In this document: positions 11,301 to 25,009 of the stretch, piece after piece | Layout: each line of letters starts with the position of its first letter | How positions within the stretch are numbered: the first letter of the stretch is position 1 | NCBI RefSeq assembly: GCF_036370855.1 | Contig: NC_088102.1 | Span: 44,181,835-44,245,834, forward strand | Origin: Dromaius novaehollandiae | Lineage: Eukaryota; Chordata; Aves; Casuariiformes; Dromaiidae | Direction of reading: 5' to 3' | Length of the DNA: 64,000 nucleotides | Program-made: the position numbers and the translations under genes | The notes under the pieces: model-generated | Database searches by the model: none | What the model was told of the DNA's origin: nothing | The model's input: the letters and a program-made list of their open reading frames with translations, nothing else

Positions 11301-14300
11301 TGATGGTTGGATAGGGGGTGATACTGTTGCTCCTAGACCCATATTTTTGATTGCCTGATAACTGGAGAGGAGACTTTTCCCTTCTCCAGCACTCCCCAAG
11401 GAAAATACCCATTCGGTTCCCCTTGCTGTCACACGGGTTCATCAGCATCTTAGAAGCCATTAGTACAGATATAATAGCCTCTCTCCTTTCTGTACACTGT
11501 TTGCTCCTGTGGTTACATGTGGCTCAGGGCACGAGTCCCTTGTTGATTGCCAAGGCCTTTGCTAAAGCCAGCGCAAACCCTGTGCTCCCACATCACATGC
11601 CTGCTCGCCCACATTATCTACCCCAGCCACATTCCAGGGCATCCATGCACCACTCTTGGAGGTAGCTCCAAAGGCCCAGCTCCCACCTTCCCTCTCACTC
11701 GCACTTCCTGGCACATGGAAGTGAGTGGTTGTGTTGTGATGCCCTGCTCACCTGGGCACAGAGAGAGGAAAAAAGTCTTCCTGAGCCCAGCATAGCTGCG
11801 GGGGCAGAGAGAGGAGCCCAGATCAGCTTCTGAATGCCAGGAGCTCCCTCCAAACGCTGATACACAGCTGGAAAGGGACAATATGCCTTTACCCCCATCC
11901 TGACATTATTTATGCCATGCTACCCTACCAGTGCCCTGCTCCATCTCTCCCGTTTACCCTCCTGCCTACAACTCCCCATTGCTGCAGCACCAAACCCTTC
12001 GTCCTCATTCTCCCCAAGCCCTTTCTGTCTCATCCCTTTAGCTCCTGCCAGAAGATTTCTTGCCTCAGAACCAGTGCAGAATAGCAAGAGTTCAGATGGA
12101 TGTGTTCCCTAAATTTCAAGAACAGCTCAAACCTCTTCCCAGTGACTCACTTTGCACCTTCCCTTCCCGGATAAGAACTCTTCCTATAGAAGCAGGTCAT
12201 AAAAACAGTCGTACCCCTTTGTCTTGGATTTCTGCCTAAAGTGCAGTCCAGAGATACTCTCATTGGCATCAGATTCATCTCACTGATTTTAGCAACATAA
12301 AAATCGGAAGTCCAGTTTAAAGCAGTGGTGTCAGTGGTATGAAAAAGATGCTTCCATTCAGTTTGTCTCTCTTCTCACCGACTCTGGGGAGTTGGGGGAA
12401 CATAGGGTCTTGGCCTTGCACTGTCCCTCCAGCACTCTCAGGAACAACCCAGCCTTTTGCATGGTGTCACACCATGCAAAGTTGTGTATCGGACAGTCCA
12501 GAGCTATCCAGGAAGATCCAGCAGTAACAACCTCAAGTCCTGTTTTGCTCTCTAACTGACCTATGAATGGGGCAACTTGCTCCCAGAGTCCTTAGACATA
12601 TTTTACCATTGTTAGCACGGTCCTTCAGACTGATTTCTGTCCCTCACAAATGAGGGATGTGAGCAGTGAGTACTCAGGGAAGACTCTTCCCTCAGTGAAG
12701 GCTGGCTGTTATCCTGGACATGCCATGATCTGACTGCCAATAAGAGGCCTAAGTATGGCATGAGTGATTTCGCTATTGGCTCTCTTGCCTCCTCTTTCTC
12801 ACAGTCAGCATCATCCAGGATGGGACAGCATCCAACCTCCAGTGAGATGTCTGCTTCGCTGGACCTCTCACAGGCAAGTTTAGCTCAAGCCCTGGCACAG
12901 TGCTTGGCTTTCCTGGGGATGGCAGATGTCTCTCCACCAGCCTTGGACGGGAGACAAGCCACTGCACTGATCCTACCCGGCCAGCCACAAGTGGGAACCT
13001 TGTAGAAGCAGACAGGCCACACCAATTTGCTCTCCTCCATCGCTTTCCTCACAGGTTCCCATGTTCAGCCCCAGCCCCCTGGGCCTGTGGGCCCACAGCT
13101 GGGCCCATGACAGCTCTGCTCCTGGAAGATCTCCAGGCCTTAAACTCCTGCACAAAGCTGGGCAGCCAGTGGCTCAGCCCAAGGTGAGGGGAGGTGAAGG
13201 GGCTGTGTGAGGCTGGGCAAAACTGAAGGTAGGCTTTGGCACCAGCATCAGCAGGCAGACAGTCAAAGCTGGGCTCCACCATGGCTGATTGATAGGTGTC
13301 TGGCGGAAAATGTCCTGCTGATAGCCTGAGAACAAAACGCAAACAGGGAGAAATGACAGCTGTTCCTGTAGCTTTTCCATCATCTCTGCTGATAGCAGCC
13401 GTGGTGCCTGCAGCTCAACGACTGATGCCTCTCCAGGGACTCTCGGAGTGCGGATGCCACAATCAGGAAGGATAAAAGAATTGCTGCTGGAACTCAGAGG
13501 AGACTTCAGATTCTTATCAGGAACAAAAAGGACATCAATTTGGTGCCAACACAAGCCTGTCAGATGCAACCCGCACACTCAGCAGCCATCCCAGCAAGAC
13601 TGGCAAAGTACATTTACCACTGCAAGGCTCTCATTGCTATCTGGAGTAGCTCTATTTCAGCCACATATCTCTGGGCTGCAACCTTCCCAGGGGAATGCCA
13701 CTGAGCCTGAGTTAGGGCTTGGACAAAAGATGGCCAAGAAAATCCTTAGCAGGCAAGATGTGGAAAATGGAGCAGGAGACATGCCGCTTCTGAATACCTG
13801 CTGACTCTGGTGCACTTGGTACTGTGGCTTCATGCAACTTTACACTTAGCTCAATCTCTGTGCCAAATGAGTCCCAGCTGAGCTCTCCAGCCTGAACTGC
13901 AATGCCTCTTGTTGGTCCCCTGCTATTTGGCCTACTGCAGTCCTGGTACCAAGGATGTATGTGACTGATTTGAACAGCACTGGCCTAAGTTGAGAGCCCT
14001 TGGAGGTGGCTGAAGTTAGCATTTACCATCTAGGTCTAACCTCTGAGCAAGCTGGGGATGGGGCTGTGAGGGACAAGGCATGCAGTACTGCTGGCTGGAA
14101 AGCACCCAGGTCCTTGTGTAAGCTGATCTTTTGGGGCTCCCAGACAAATGTTGCTGAGGGAAGCCCAGTTGCTGCATCTCAGACCCGCACAAGGGGTAGT
14201 AGTCATGAGCCAGCTCTAAATACTGTCTGTGGCTCGGTGGCAGGAGGATGCTAACCAAGGTCACTGGGAAGGGAGGGGAAGGAGGGAATGGGAAGCTCAT

Positions 14301-15420
14301 GAGAACAGCCTTCTCCTTGCCTTCCCTTTACCTATCCACCTCCTGCTACCAGTTGTGAACCACAACAGCCAGGCCCAGACCCCCTGGCCCTGAGAAGCAA
14401 CAACTGCTGAGAAGGCCCTGGATCCCTCTTGTACAGCTGGGCTGCCCTGGGGACTTTGAAGCCACCTGCAGCCTAGCAGAAGGTTGGAGTGCTTTGTCAC
14501 AACAAACACCAGCAGCATCCCTTTGGCTGCCACCACTCAGCAGGTGGCTGGGAGCTCCCCGCACGGGGATACAGTGGGCTGCCATCCAAAAGGATCCAGA
14601 TGCTACCTCTCATGATGTGCCAGATACCGTTGCAAGCTGCCTTGTAGGAATCTCATGGCCTGCTGCTGTGCTGCAGTCTCTTCTGGAGCAGAACATCCTG
14701 GCTGCTTCATAACCCTATTGCTTAAAACACGCAGAGTTTAAGATGGCATCACAGCATGTTCTACCCAGGGGGCACGGCCAGGTCCCAGGGCTGGTGCAAG
14801 TCTCATTATAAGCACCTGTGTTATGGGCAGCCAGACTACTGGGCTGTGGCACATTAGTGCTGACCATGAGGACGGAGGCCGCTTCCGCAGCACCCATACA
14901 TCCTGCAGAGGTCAGTCATCCTCAAAGCCAGGCATGCAGCTTCTCTGCTTCAGACTAGGCCAGAACAGGGCTGAAGGTGGCACAGCTGTTCACAAGGCCT
15001 GGCTGATGCCCAGCAGCTGCAGCTGTGTCCCATCTACAGCTGGTCTCCACCCTGAAGGAAATGCACACCACCAAGCCAATGAAGTCAAGGAAAGTTAGTA
15101 GGTATCACACTTCAAAGAGATATTGCCTACCTGGTGCTATGATAGCTTTCTGTGAAAATATAGCTGTTTCTTGAAGTGTGTCTTCTGCCTGATGTGGTAA
15201 GTAAAACAGCACATCCAGCAGCCAGCTTTTCAGGCTGCTTCTGAGTCAGTAGGCTGGCTCTGGGTCTTGTGAAATGCTGTAGTGAGGGGCACCCTGGAAT
15301 GTGCAGGTACTGTAGATCTCTTATTTAAAGTTTCCTACTTGTGGTGATCAGTAGTAAAATTTTAAGACTTAACCAGCAAAAATGAACTCTGATTTTTAGC
15401 AATAGAAGTGTTTTGTTTGT
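8341..15420. other. Intergenic, no gene seen
   Basis: About 7 kb with no supportable exon, RNA or repeat family. Short simple stretches occur (for example an AGAGAG run near 9112-9126). Open frames up to 134 codons exist but overlap antisense frames and carry no domain. Confidence 0.5.
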
Positions 15421-15424
15421 CTTG

Positions 15425-15461
15425 GTGTGTGCATGCATGTGTGTACATATGCATGCACACA
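15425..15461. repeat. Alternating purine-pyrimidine inverted repeat
   Basis: There are 37 bases of strict purine/pyrimidine alternation. Inside it a perfect 12-bp inverted repeat is seen: GTGTGCATGCAT at 15427-15438 and ATGCATGCACAC at 15449-15460, with a 10-base spacer. Such sequence can form Z-DNA or a cruciform under negative supercoiling. Confidence 0.85.
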
Positions 15462-18330
15462 GCTGTGCTGCATGCAGGTCCAAAGGAGGAAAAGTTCTGA
15501 GTAAGTGTGGTGAGACCTTGCTACTGTATGGAGCAAATACTAATGCATGTAAAGAATTCTAATTTGTTTAGAACTGAAGCCTAGTAACAGTTTTTGACTT
15601 ACATCTTGAGGAAACTGCATTGTAACTATTTAAAACTCCACTGCTGCTGCCCTCTGGAGAAGGCTGATAACATTTGTATATCCCTCCTAAAGTAATGTTT
15701 GCCTCTGTGACTTTGTGTTAATACTTCAGCTGACATAGGGCTGCTGGAAACTTAGCATGTGAGGAAGTATTTTGGAGCAAGGTTTCACCTCCATATAGCA
15801 CTTCTGCAGCAAGCTGGATGGGCTTTGACCATTGCACTAGCATAAAGCATGCCCTGGCTGACCAATGTGTGGGCTGTTGGCACAGTGCAAGCTGCAGTGA
15901 GGAAGATGATAGGAAATGATTGTAGAAAATCTGTGACACGTAGGATTGTGGGCAGGGGCCTCGAGGCTTGCTTGCAGCTAGCTGGAGAAAGCTGCGAAGT
16001 GTGCGTCTGGCCAGAGCTGAGGCCTGGAAAGCAGAGCCATGAGGCTGAAGGTAGTAGGTAAATTTTCTTTCTCCCCCCCCTTCCCCCCCCCCCTTTCTGC
16101 TTTGTGAGAAGATCTGAAAATCCGACCCCTGTGCACCCTAGAAGCTCAGAAGGTAGCAAGTAAATAACGTGTGCTCTGTTCTGGCTTAGAAGTTACATTT
16201 AAGGAAAAAAATTGGCAGTCTCCTAACCCTCTCTGGCCTGATTCAGGGAACTCTCTCTTCTCCCTGTCCCCCCCCACCCAAGCACTGGGCTGCCTCAGGA
16301 GGTTTTGGGGTTGTGGAGCCAGCACAGATTTCCCATTCTGACCAGGCTTGTGTCTGGGAACAAGCCAGAGGGCCCATGTGGGCTTTGTGCCGTGTCCTGA
16401 CAGTGCCATGAGGTGCGTGGCTCACGTGCTTCTGGTGGCTGGAAGTCTCTCGGCTGCCAGCCAAGTGCTCGGGGCCATGTGAGACTCCAGCGCTGCTGGA
16501 CCATCATCTTTCTCCTGGAGAGCTTTACTGAGAGCACAACAGAGCCACGGAAGTTGTGCCTGTGCCAACAGCGTTGCCATGTGGCTTGCTGCAGAACTGG
16601 ACCCCTCTCTGGCTGAGACAGGGCTTGAGAGGATTTGGCTCCTCAGAGCTGTTAGCACAGGGCTGAGGGCAGGCAGGGACCCATAATTGCCTCAGGTGCT
16701 CCCATGGCCACTCAGTGCCTGTCCCAATCCCAGGTGCCCATCCTGGGCACATGGGCATCACTGGCCCCTGGCAGAGAGGGCAACCAGCCTATTTAGGGTC
16801 TGGGCAAGGCTGAATGAAGGTGCCCTCCATGTCTGCTCCCCTCTTCTGTTTGTCAGCTGTAAATACTGGCAGGAGATGCCCATCTGAAAGTGGGCTGTGA
16901 GTCACTGGCAGGTAATTGCTAAAGCAAGCAGGACTACATTAATTGAGATGACTGCAGTCAGTGATGTGCTCTCAGCTACTCTTGGCTTGGCAGTAGGCAG
17001 TGTGGAAGTAAAAATTCCAAAGGGAACAAAATCCACTTTTCTACAGCGCTGTCCCTGTTGCCCCAAGGAGGAGGAAGAGACCTGGTAGGGAGAGAAGGGA
17101 AATCTGCACTTCATTTTGGGTGATCTGAGCATGCAGTGGATGCAAGATACTAGTGTTAGATGCACTCAGCTATGCCTTGTGACTTGACACCATCCTGATG
17201 GGGGGCTATGCCATGTCCAGCACTGGAACTGGCCTTGCTGATACGTGTTCAGGGGTCCCTGCCCTGCAGTCTGTCCTGCCAAAGAAGCGCAAGACCCTGA
17301 TGCAGCTGCATGGTGGGAGGCATGCAGCCATCTGTGATGGGCATGTGGAAGTACAGTGGGGAGAGGGAAAGGAGCCACAGCCCTCCTGACCACCCCTTCT
17401 ACTCCCACCCTTGCTTGAATCATGCCTGGAAGTACCATGAGCTGCAGGTGGGTTTGCAGCATCCTATCCCTGCACATCCCATTGCCAGAAAGGGAAGTTG
17501 TTGCTCAGGCAGCACCGGGGCGGGGGGGCGCGAGGCAGGCCAGAAGCAAGGGGCATCCTTCGAGCTGGGTGGGGAGCCCAGGGCTGCGCAGGCAGGAGCT
17601 TGACCTGCTGGGGTTTGGGGCTGCTGGCAGAGCACCAGGATGGCTGGAAACCTGGGTGAGTGGGCAAAGGGGGTGGGATGGAGGAGCACTAGCACAGCTT
17701 GATGTGGGTCTAGTCTGGGGTTTCTGTCACCCTATAGCTTCCTTGCTGTGATCCCACATCCTGCTTCTGGCTGCACATTGTGCAGCAAAGCTACTAGAGC
17801 AATGATACAGCCACTTGCTACGCTGCTCTGTCAAGCTATTGCTGTTAAGCTCAAACTTGCCAGCTCAGAGAGCAGAGCTTGTTAGGGCAGGGTTCGAAGC
17901 ACAGTCAAAGGCTGTTCAGCTGCTGAGAAGTCAGGAGCTCTGGCCACACCAGCATACTGGCTGCAAGACAAATTAGAAACAGGTTAGTTGCTGTGGCTTG
18001 TCTGGAATGGAAATGAGACTAGCAGGGCTGTTGTAGGGTGATCAGAGCACAGGCAGCAGCCAGTAATGTGCCCTGTGCAAGCCTTCCTGCTGGGTGTTGC
18101 AGCCTGAGGTGCTGTGGACCAGCACTCCTGGAGCAAGCATGTTCCTCCCACCTGTGCCCTTGCTCAGCCTTCCCCCATGAGCCCTTCCAGAGTTAGGCTG
18201 CACCAGAAACAAGGGACCCTACCTTCTGCTGTGTCCAGAAAATGGCTATAGCTGCCCAGTGCTAGGGCACAGCGGAGACGAAAGCCACAGAAATTGCAAA
18301 TACTCCTTTGAGTTCATCCTTGATGCTGCA
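15462..18330. other. Intergenic, no gene seen
   Basis: Unique sequence with C8 and C11 runs at 16073-16080 and 16083-16093 and an isolated CACGTG at 16423-16428. No gene or repeat family is recognised. Confidence 0.5.
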
Positions 18331-19525
18331 CACTGAACTGTAGAGGAATTATTTAATTAAAGTCTTTAGGATAAATGGTGCAGGAAAAATGGTAATATCA
18401 ATATGGGGCTTGAGGGCAAGGTGTTGGGACAGAGCCTCCCTGGTGTATGGGGAAGGGGACTTGTTTCACACCACCTTTAGGCGATAGTAAAGCAAAGCAC
18501 ACTTACTGGGTGTTGTTCTGGTCCCTAGTGAACACAGCAGTAGTCAACTGGGAAGTCAGGAGTGCCAGTAGTGTGGTTAAGTCACTTCCCTCCTCTGGCA
18601 GTAGGTGGGTTTGTCATGCTGAGATGGCCTCTCATCAGTCAGGCATCACTCAAACTGATGCTGGGGCTGGAGTGAGTGGCCTCTGTGGCAAAGCCCTGAC
18701 TTGAACCTGGGCTGGCACTGCAGGCTGGGCTGAGGTCCCTTGCAACAGTGGCTGTGGGACTGAGCGCTACTGAGCGTGCTGGGGCCAAGGCTGGAGGCAC
18801 GGGCAGAGGTGCAGTGGAAGCCCAGTAAGGGCTGGGCAGGCTGGCAAATACTGGCAGAGCTGTTTGTGCTGTGCTCTGCTCTTCTCCCACCATAGGGGGT
18901 GAGCCCAAACACTCTGGTCCATGTATACAGACTGCTGTGTGCTTTAAATCCAGGTCACTCCCTTGCCTGGAGGGAACAAAGCTCAGCCTTTATGTCAGGG
19001 GACCTGTCATATTGCAATGTCCAGGTTGGTTAGGTCTGCACCAGTACACTTCTTGGTGGTTAATCTCTCACAGCACCTAGTCCACCCCAGCTAAGCATGT
19101 GGACTGCTTGCTAACTGGCTCTAGTGGTAGTGCTGGTGGAGCTGGTACTGGCAAACTCCTTCTGTGACATCTGAAGGAAATGGCAGGTAGCTACTGCAGA
19201 GGGCATCTGCAGGGATGCATTGCTTCTGACCAGCCTTTCTCTGCTCTGTTATGTGACACAGACTCACTCACTGGTTATCGTCAGGGTCAGAGCTGGCTCT
19301 CTGCAGTACCAGATATCTCACGGCTCTTGGCTGTTGTGCAAATGGCCTCTTCTGGAGCTTTGGTTTTGCTTCAGTGTGGAAAAAGGGATTGATTTATTCT
19401 CACAGAATAAGAAAGCCATTTTCTGCCTGGTTCCAGTCATTGCACATACCTCCTGGCATCTCCCTGGGCCTGTGCCTTGCTGTGGGGCTCTGCAGGCTGG
19501 CAAAACACTGATACGGCCTGCACAC
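18331..19525. other. Intergenic, nothing seen
   Basis: Mostly GC-rich unique DNA, with a small AT-rich patch (ATTATTTAATTAAAG near 18348-18362) that is too short to call an element. Confidence 0.45.
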
Positions 19526-19558
19526 TTTTTTTTTTTTTTTTTTTTTGGGGGGGGGGGG
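19526..19558. repeat. T21-G12 homopolymer junction
   Basis: Twenty-one T followed directly by twelve G. A matching T11-G12 junction occurs at 26897-26919. It could be a slippage product or a decayed poly(A)-type tail read antisense. It is also a likely place for base-calling error. Confidence 0.9.
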
Positions 19559-22500
19559 AGGGACACCACCTTCCATCAGCAGCACTTACAGGCACAAGAG
19601 GCCTCATATGCCTGTAGGAATCCAGACACCTTTTGTGGCCCTGACTGCAGGGGATTTGGGGGAACCCAAAGATAGACCCCCTGGATAATGGTACTGGAGC
19701 CCTTTGGGGCAGGAAGAGGGCTGTGCTCTGGGGGCATGTTCCTCCCACTGGACCGGTGTTGCACCCTACAGCATCCTGTAGTGGAGCAGGCAGGCTGGGA
19801 GCAGGGAGGAGTTGGATGTGGCTGTTATGGCAACAGAAGCTCTCAAGATGAAGGGAAGGAAAAAGCCACTCTCTAAAGCATGTTTCCATAGCAACAACCA
19901 TTTTCAAAGGCTGTTTTTAAAAAAAGGTGGTGGGGGGAGGTTTCTGTAGAGGGGTTGCTTCAGCAGGTTGAGCTGCTGCAGGTGCTTTGGGAGGTAGACA
20001 AGTGGGCTCAGCTCTCCTGGAGGGCTGCATTCAGTCCTGCTGGGGGGAGTAGGGGCTCCCTGCTGGCGGGGTGGGGGGGAAGGGCAGGAAGCTTTTGCAG
20101 CTTAGGGGGCTGTGTTGCTCCTCCGTTCTCCTCCCAGTTTTTTTGCCAGACAGGTCTCTGCTCCACACCCTGCCCTTGCAGGGCAGCAAAGCATTTGGCC
20201 ATGTTGGGATCCCTGTGGCCTGATGGCTCTCCAGCTATCTTCTGGGAGCCATGACTATTCTTCAGCCGTGGCCAAGGCAATGGCAGGAAAGTGGCAGGGC
20301 AGGAGACACAAGCAGGCAGGTTGGTGGGGGACCCCTGAGCTGGGCCCACATGGGGCTCTGCTGTGCTGCCAAGCTTGTGGCTGGCAGGCTGCTTCCTCTC
20401 CCCCCCACCCAGGTGCTGAGGAGCAGCATTCAACCGCCATGGAAAATGCTTCAATGCTGCTACTGGACTGTAAATTGAACTAGAAAGACATCCAAATCCA
20501 GCAAAGAGCAGGGAACAAGTAATCCAGTGGAAGCCAAGGTGCAAAGAAACTTCTCTACTCTTTTTCTGACTCCATCAGCCTTGCCTTCCCTACCAAGGGG
20601 ATGACAACCCCACAAAATCCCAGTTGGGAGGGCTTGCCAGCTCCTTTGCCTCCCGTTGATGAGAGGCTTTAGGCCACGAGCTCTGGGTCAGTACTGCAGC
20701 CTGGAGCAGGCAGCATGGCTCCTTAAACAGGGATGGGGATAAGGCAGCACAGCAGCAGCTGTGATGGTGATGGGCCGGCCACCATGGGAGCATCAACGAC
20801 AGTCTGTGTCATGCCCTGCCAGGGGATGGGAAGGGATGGAGCTGGGGTGAATGATGCACCAGTTTCATCCTGTGCAATGCAGAGCCTGCCTCTGGCCACA
20901 TCTGCTATGGGACCTAATGCCAGCAGTCCTTCCTGAGCCTGAGATATCTCAGCAAGGAATCCCTTCAGCAGAGAAATATTTTATGTTAACAGAGGAGTAT
21001 TATATGCTAATAAAGGCTGTAGTCAGCACTGGATTTGGCTACAGTGTGTGCTGGGGTAGGCAGGCTTGCAGGCCTGAGTGCTACAGCAAAATGCTCCAAG
21101 TGGAGCTTGAGCCTCCTTTGTTCTGCTTCCCCCTCTCCAGCCAAAACCAGACTTGCCCTGCCTTTCTCTGCTGTGTGATCACAAGCCCTGAGATTGCTTT
21201 CTCCTCCCTCCCTGGTGTTGTGCTCTGCTCTGTGCCTGCTGCTCTTGGCAGGCTCCCTCCTGAGGATGCTCTGGGAGGTGAGAGCATGGGTGTGAGTGTC
21301 CTGCGCTGGCATTGCTGGGCTTACCTTGCACCTCTGAGTTAGTGGAGTAACTGGTACCAGCTGATGGAACAGAAATGCGGTTATAAGCAGAAATGTGTGT
21401 CTGCCTGGAGCTGCCTTCAGAATCATGAGGCCCACAGGTGGATGCTGAGTTGCAGGCCCTTTCTCTACTCTTGTATACTTTCATAACAATTTCCCTCACA
21501 ATCTCATTACCAGGGACTCCAGGCAGCACTCTACCCATTCCTAAAAATGAATCTTCTTGCTTGCTCAGCACATTTTTGTTTCTTGGGGTGTGGGGGGAGC
21601 AGAACTGCCTCAGTGCTGGAGGAGCTGTTGGGACTATGCAAAACCATGGGGGCTCCAAATCTGTAACAGCTGCTCAGTAAAACAGCTGAAAACACTCCTC
21701 CCATATGCCCTATCCATTGTGGATATCTTCAGTGTGGGACGTACTGAATTTTAACTTACATAATGAATTTCATTTGTGTGCTTTATTTCACACAGAAGAA
21801 CTCAATTAAAAGGAGGGATGGTACTGGCTGCTAGATCCCTGGTCCTGTAGTTGTTACCAGCTTTCTATTAGAGTACTGTCTAAGAGGTGGTTGGAGCCAG
21901 GAACTATTGGAGAGTCATTTTACCAGGGTTGCCATACCTTATGGCCTGCTCCCTGGGAGAGCTGGGTACATGGCTGTTCTCCCCTCACCCTGAGCCTTAG
22001 CACAGCCCCTCCTCTGCAGAGAAGTGTATTTCCATTATTTTAAGGCTGTAGCTCAGCTTGATGACTAACAAATTCTACACTCAAATGATTTTGCTGCAGG
22101 CTAATGCATCTAATCCTCCTGGTAGCCCCTTGCGATACTGGAGAACAAACACTTTTCCCATGTGTCTGGGCTCTGCAATCATGTAACTCTATTCTATGAT
22201 GTCTGATACAGTAACTGCATATGCACCAGTGTCCCGTTTTATTGATATATTTAGAGATGTAACTTTATTTGGGCAATCTTTTGAGTGGATTCTTTGTCTA
22301 ATTGTCCGCAATATTTGGCAAATGTTTCAAGAGTTTGGCCTCACATAGCTTGACAGGTTAGAGGTAAATTGCAGAGGACAAGTAATAAAGTAGAAGTGCA
22401 TGAAAAGGCCTAGTTCAAGTGTGTAAGTGAGGAAGAGATTCTCTACAACCAAAACGGTGTAGATTAAAGTATGGTATGAGCTCTCCAGATGCATCAGAGC

Positions 22501-22744
22501 TGCACAATAGAGCATTTCTCCAGATGCTTATGGCTGACACTGTGGGTTGCACAGGTTGGAAGCTGTAGCCCTTTCAAAGGAAAGGGGAAAACTTGAGGAG
22601 CTGAACCTGCCTGCCCGCCACAGCAGGAGCTGGTCAGAGCTCAGGGCTAGACAGCAGCAAGGGAGCGACCCAGAGACAGCACTGACTCCCAGGGAGTTGC
22701 TTGTGCTGTGCCAAGGGCAGGAGGAATTACAGCTGCACTTTAGC
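19559..22744. other. Intergenic, no gene seen
   Basis: GC-rich DNA with several antisense-overlapping open frames of up to 178 codons (minus strand, 20008-20544), none with a recognisable domain. A start codon in strong Kozak context (GCCACCATGG near 20780) opens a short frame with no family resemblance. Confidence 0.5.
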
Positions 22745-22860
22745 TACCATTAACTCCAGTCAACAGCTCCATGTAATAACACCAGGGTAATCCATTGGAT
22801 TCAATTACATTTATCAGGCAATTACTCACAACAGCCCTGTTAGTACAAAACGAGCACTGG
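22745..22860. promoter_or_regulatory. Candidate conserved non-coding element
   Basis: AT-balanced block containing ATGTAATAACA, GGTAATCCATTGG, CAATTACATTTATC and GGCAATTACTC, i.e. a TAAT/ATTA-dense stretch with a paired-type TAATCC core. It differs in composition from both flanks. Inferred from motif density only. Confidence 0.3.
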
Positions 22861-25009
22861 GGACCTGTACGCTGAGGAATGCTGAGCTCAGCTTTCGGGG
22901 AGAAAGCCAGGTACCTGGCTGGTGATGACAGGGTGCATTAGGGTGATGCCAGTTCCCTGTGTACTGGGAAGCCCTGGCAAGGGATGAACTAAGGACAATA
23001 CTCTTGCTTTTCAGGAATATGTAAGTAGGAGAGCAGCCACTTCCTGTCCCTCAGGGAGTAACATGACCTACTGCCTCCAAATGTGTGGAGTTAGCACAGG
23101 CAGAGGCACACAACTGTGATGGAGACTGTTGCCCCTCACCCCAGAGCACAGCACTGTCCCTGGTTTCCTGTACCCAACTGCTGTGAGCCCAGAGACTTGT
23201 TCCCTTTAGCTCCCACCCTGTGTGGTGAGCACATGGGTTTGCCTCATGGATGCGCATCTGTGGGCCTCTCCTCTCCCCCTCCTGGCACTCAACTGCCTGC
23301 AGCTGGACCAGTTACTGGGGGACTCACTGTGCCTGTGAGGATTCTTATTTGGCTTTTGGTGCCTGCTTCTCTCCACCCTGTCTGCCACAGCAGCCAGCTC
23401 CTGAGGGCTCAGAGCAAATGGGGTGGGAGATGCTCAGGGCACAAATTCTGTGATTGGTGTTTGAAAGGTATTTCATTGTATTTAGTGAGTTAGTGGGAAG
23501 GATCTTTATATTGTGTGAAGAATTAATTAGTGGGAGCAAAAAAGGGATTCCTGTTGGGGGGGGGGGGGGGTTCCTACCAGAAAAAAGATATGTATCTTTT
23601 TTAAAAGAGAAACACAAAAAAAAACCCACTTCATTCTGACTGCATGGACCTTGTGCTAACCTGTGTGGAATGAAGAAGCAAGGATGAGACACCCCTAAGA
23701 TGCATCTCTGCCATCAAAATGTAGACTGCTCTGAGCAGCAGTGCAACTCCTGGTTTGTGATAAAGCAGTCAACAGCTCCTCTATGAGGCATAAGTGATCC
23801 CTTCCCCAAGTCAGTGCATGGGATGATTTGCAGACTACAACCTGCCCCATGTGCTGGAGCATAGCCAGCAGCCCTCTCACTGCTCATGTTCTGCATTGCT
23901 TATACCAGAATGAGATCAAAGGGATAGCTTCAATTAGGAGAATTTTAGATTTGACCAAATAATGGGGGAGGGGGGGGGAAGCAGAACAGGGAGAAAAATC
24001 AGTGAGGATGAAAGCTGTGGAACACAGAGGCCTAACTCCCTCTGTTAGCTATGCCTAGGGCTGGTGCAGGCAGCCAGCCTACCCATCCCCTCCCCAGCCT
24101 GTGCCCCCCACAGCTGTGGGAGAAAGGCAGACCCCCAGCAAGCTCAGCACAGTGCCTGGCTATGGCCTGTTCTAGGGGACAGGGTGGAGAGAGAGCTGCC
24201 AAAATTAGCAGGGTGGGCATTAGTAGTCTGGAGACCCAGGTCCTATAGCAGGGTTGCCTCCACTTGCATTTTGTATGGAGCCAGGTTTCAAAAGCTTAGG
24301 GGCATGACACTTCTCGTGCTGTGGCATGAGTTGCTCCCCAGTTCCACATCCAGTCTAAGCCTGCTTCCCAGCCTCGTGCTCCCTTCCCCTCCCCAGCAAT
24401 GGCCTCCCGCTTGTCAGCTCCTCGGCTGTCCTGGACTTGCGGATAGTCACTGAGCATCAGTTCCTGGCTGCAGAAAAACTTCTTGTGCTTGCTCTCTGTT
24501 TGAGTCAAAGGCAACCTGCAGAGCTGCTAAGCAGTTTGGGAGGTCAGAGCTTCTCAGACCCCTTGCCCACTCTCCTTTTGCTTGTTTGTGGGTGCTGGGC
24601 TCCCTTGTTCTGCTGCAATCCCCGTTAATATTCTAGGCATGAGACTGTTCAGCCTGACTCCAACAAGAGTCAGAAGTACAAATATAATTATGGTGGTAAC
24701 ACTCCTGTGCAGCCAGTTGGAATGGCAGGGGCACAATGAGGCTGGAGAGGGTTTTGCAATCAGCCTTCACTCTACCCTGCCTAACTCTGACAAGTTATTT
24801 TGCTTCTGCAGTTGTGGGTAATGCATCCTCAGCACCTAGATCCCAGACCACAGAGAGGCTGACAGCTGCAACTTTCTAGTTGTGGGACATGTGACTCACA
24901 GGCACAGTTTGCCCCCCCCCCCCCGTGCCCCTTGCCAGCTCCTGTCCCCACCCCACTGCTTGCAGATCCTTCAGGTGCAACAGAATGGGGTGTCGTCTTC
25001 AGAACCTCT
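22861..25009. other. Intergenic, no gene seen
   Basis: Unique DNA with a G15 run at 23556-23570 and a C13 run at 24912-24924. No exon, RNA gene or repeat family is recognised. Confidence 0.5.

Noticed and set aside
16423-16428. Isolated CACGTG sites (also 27291-27296 and 43068-43073)
   Set aside because: Single E-boxes are expected by chance at this frequency and have no partner motifs nearby.
20008-20544. 178-codon minus-strand open frame
   Set aside because: No recognisable domain, Pro/Ala/Ser-rich, opposed by equally long plus-strand frames.
20780-20936. Start codon in ideal Kozak context (GCCACCATGG)
   Set aside because: The frame is short, low in information and has no family resemblance or splice support.
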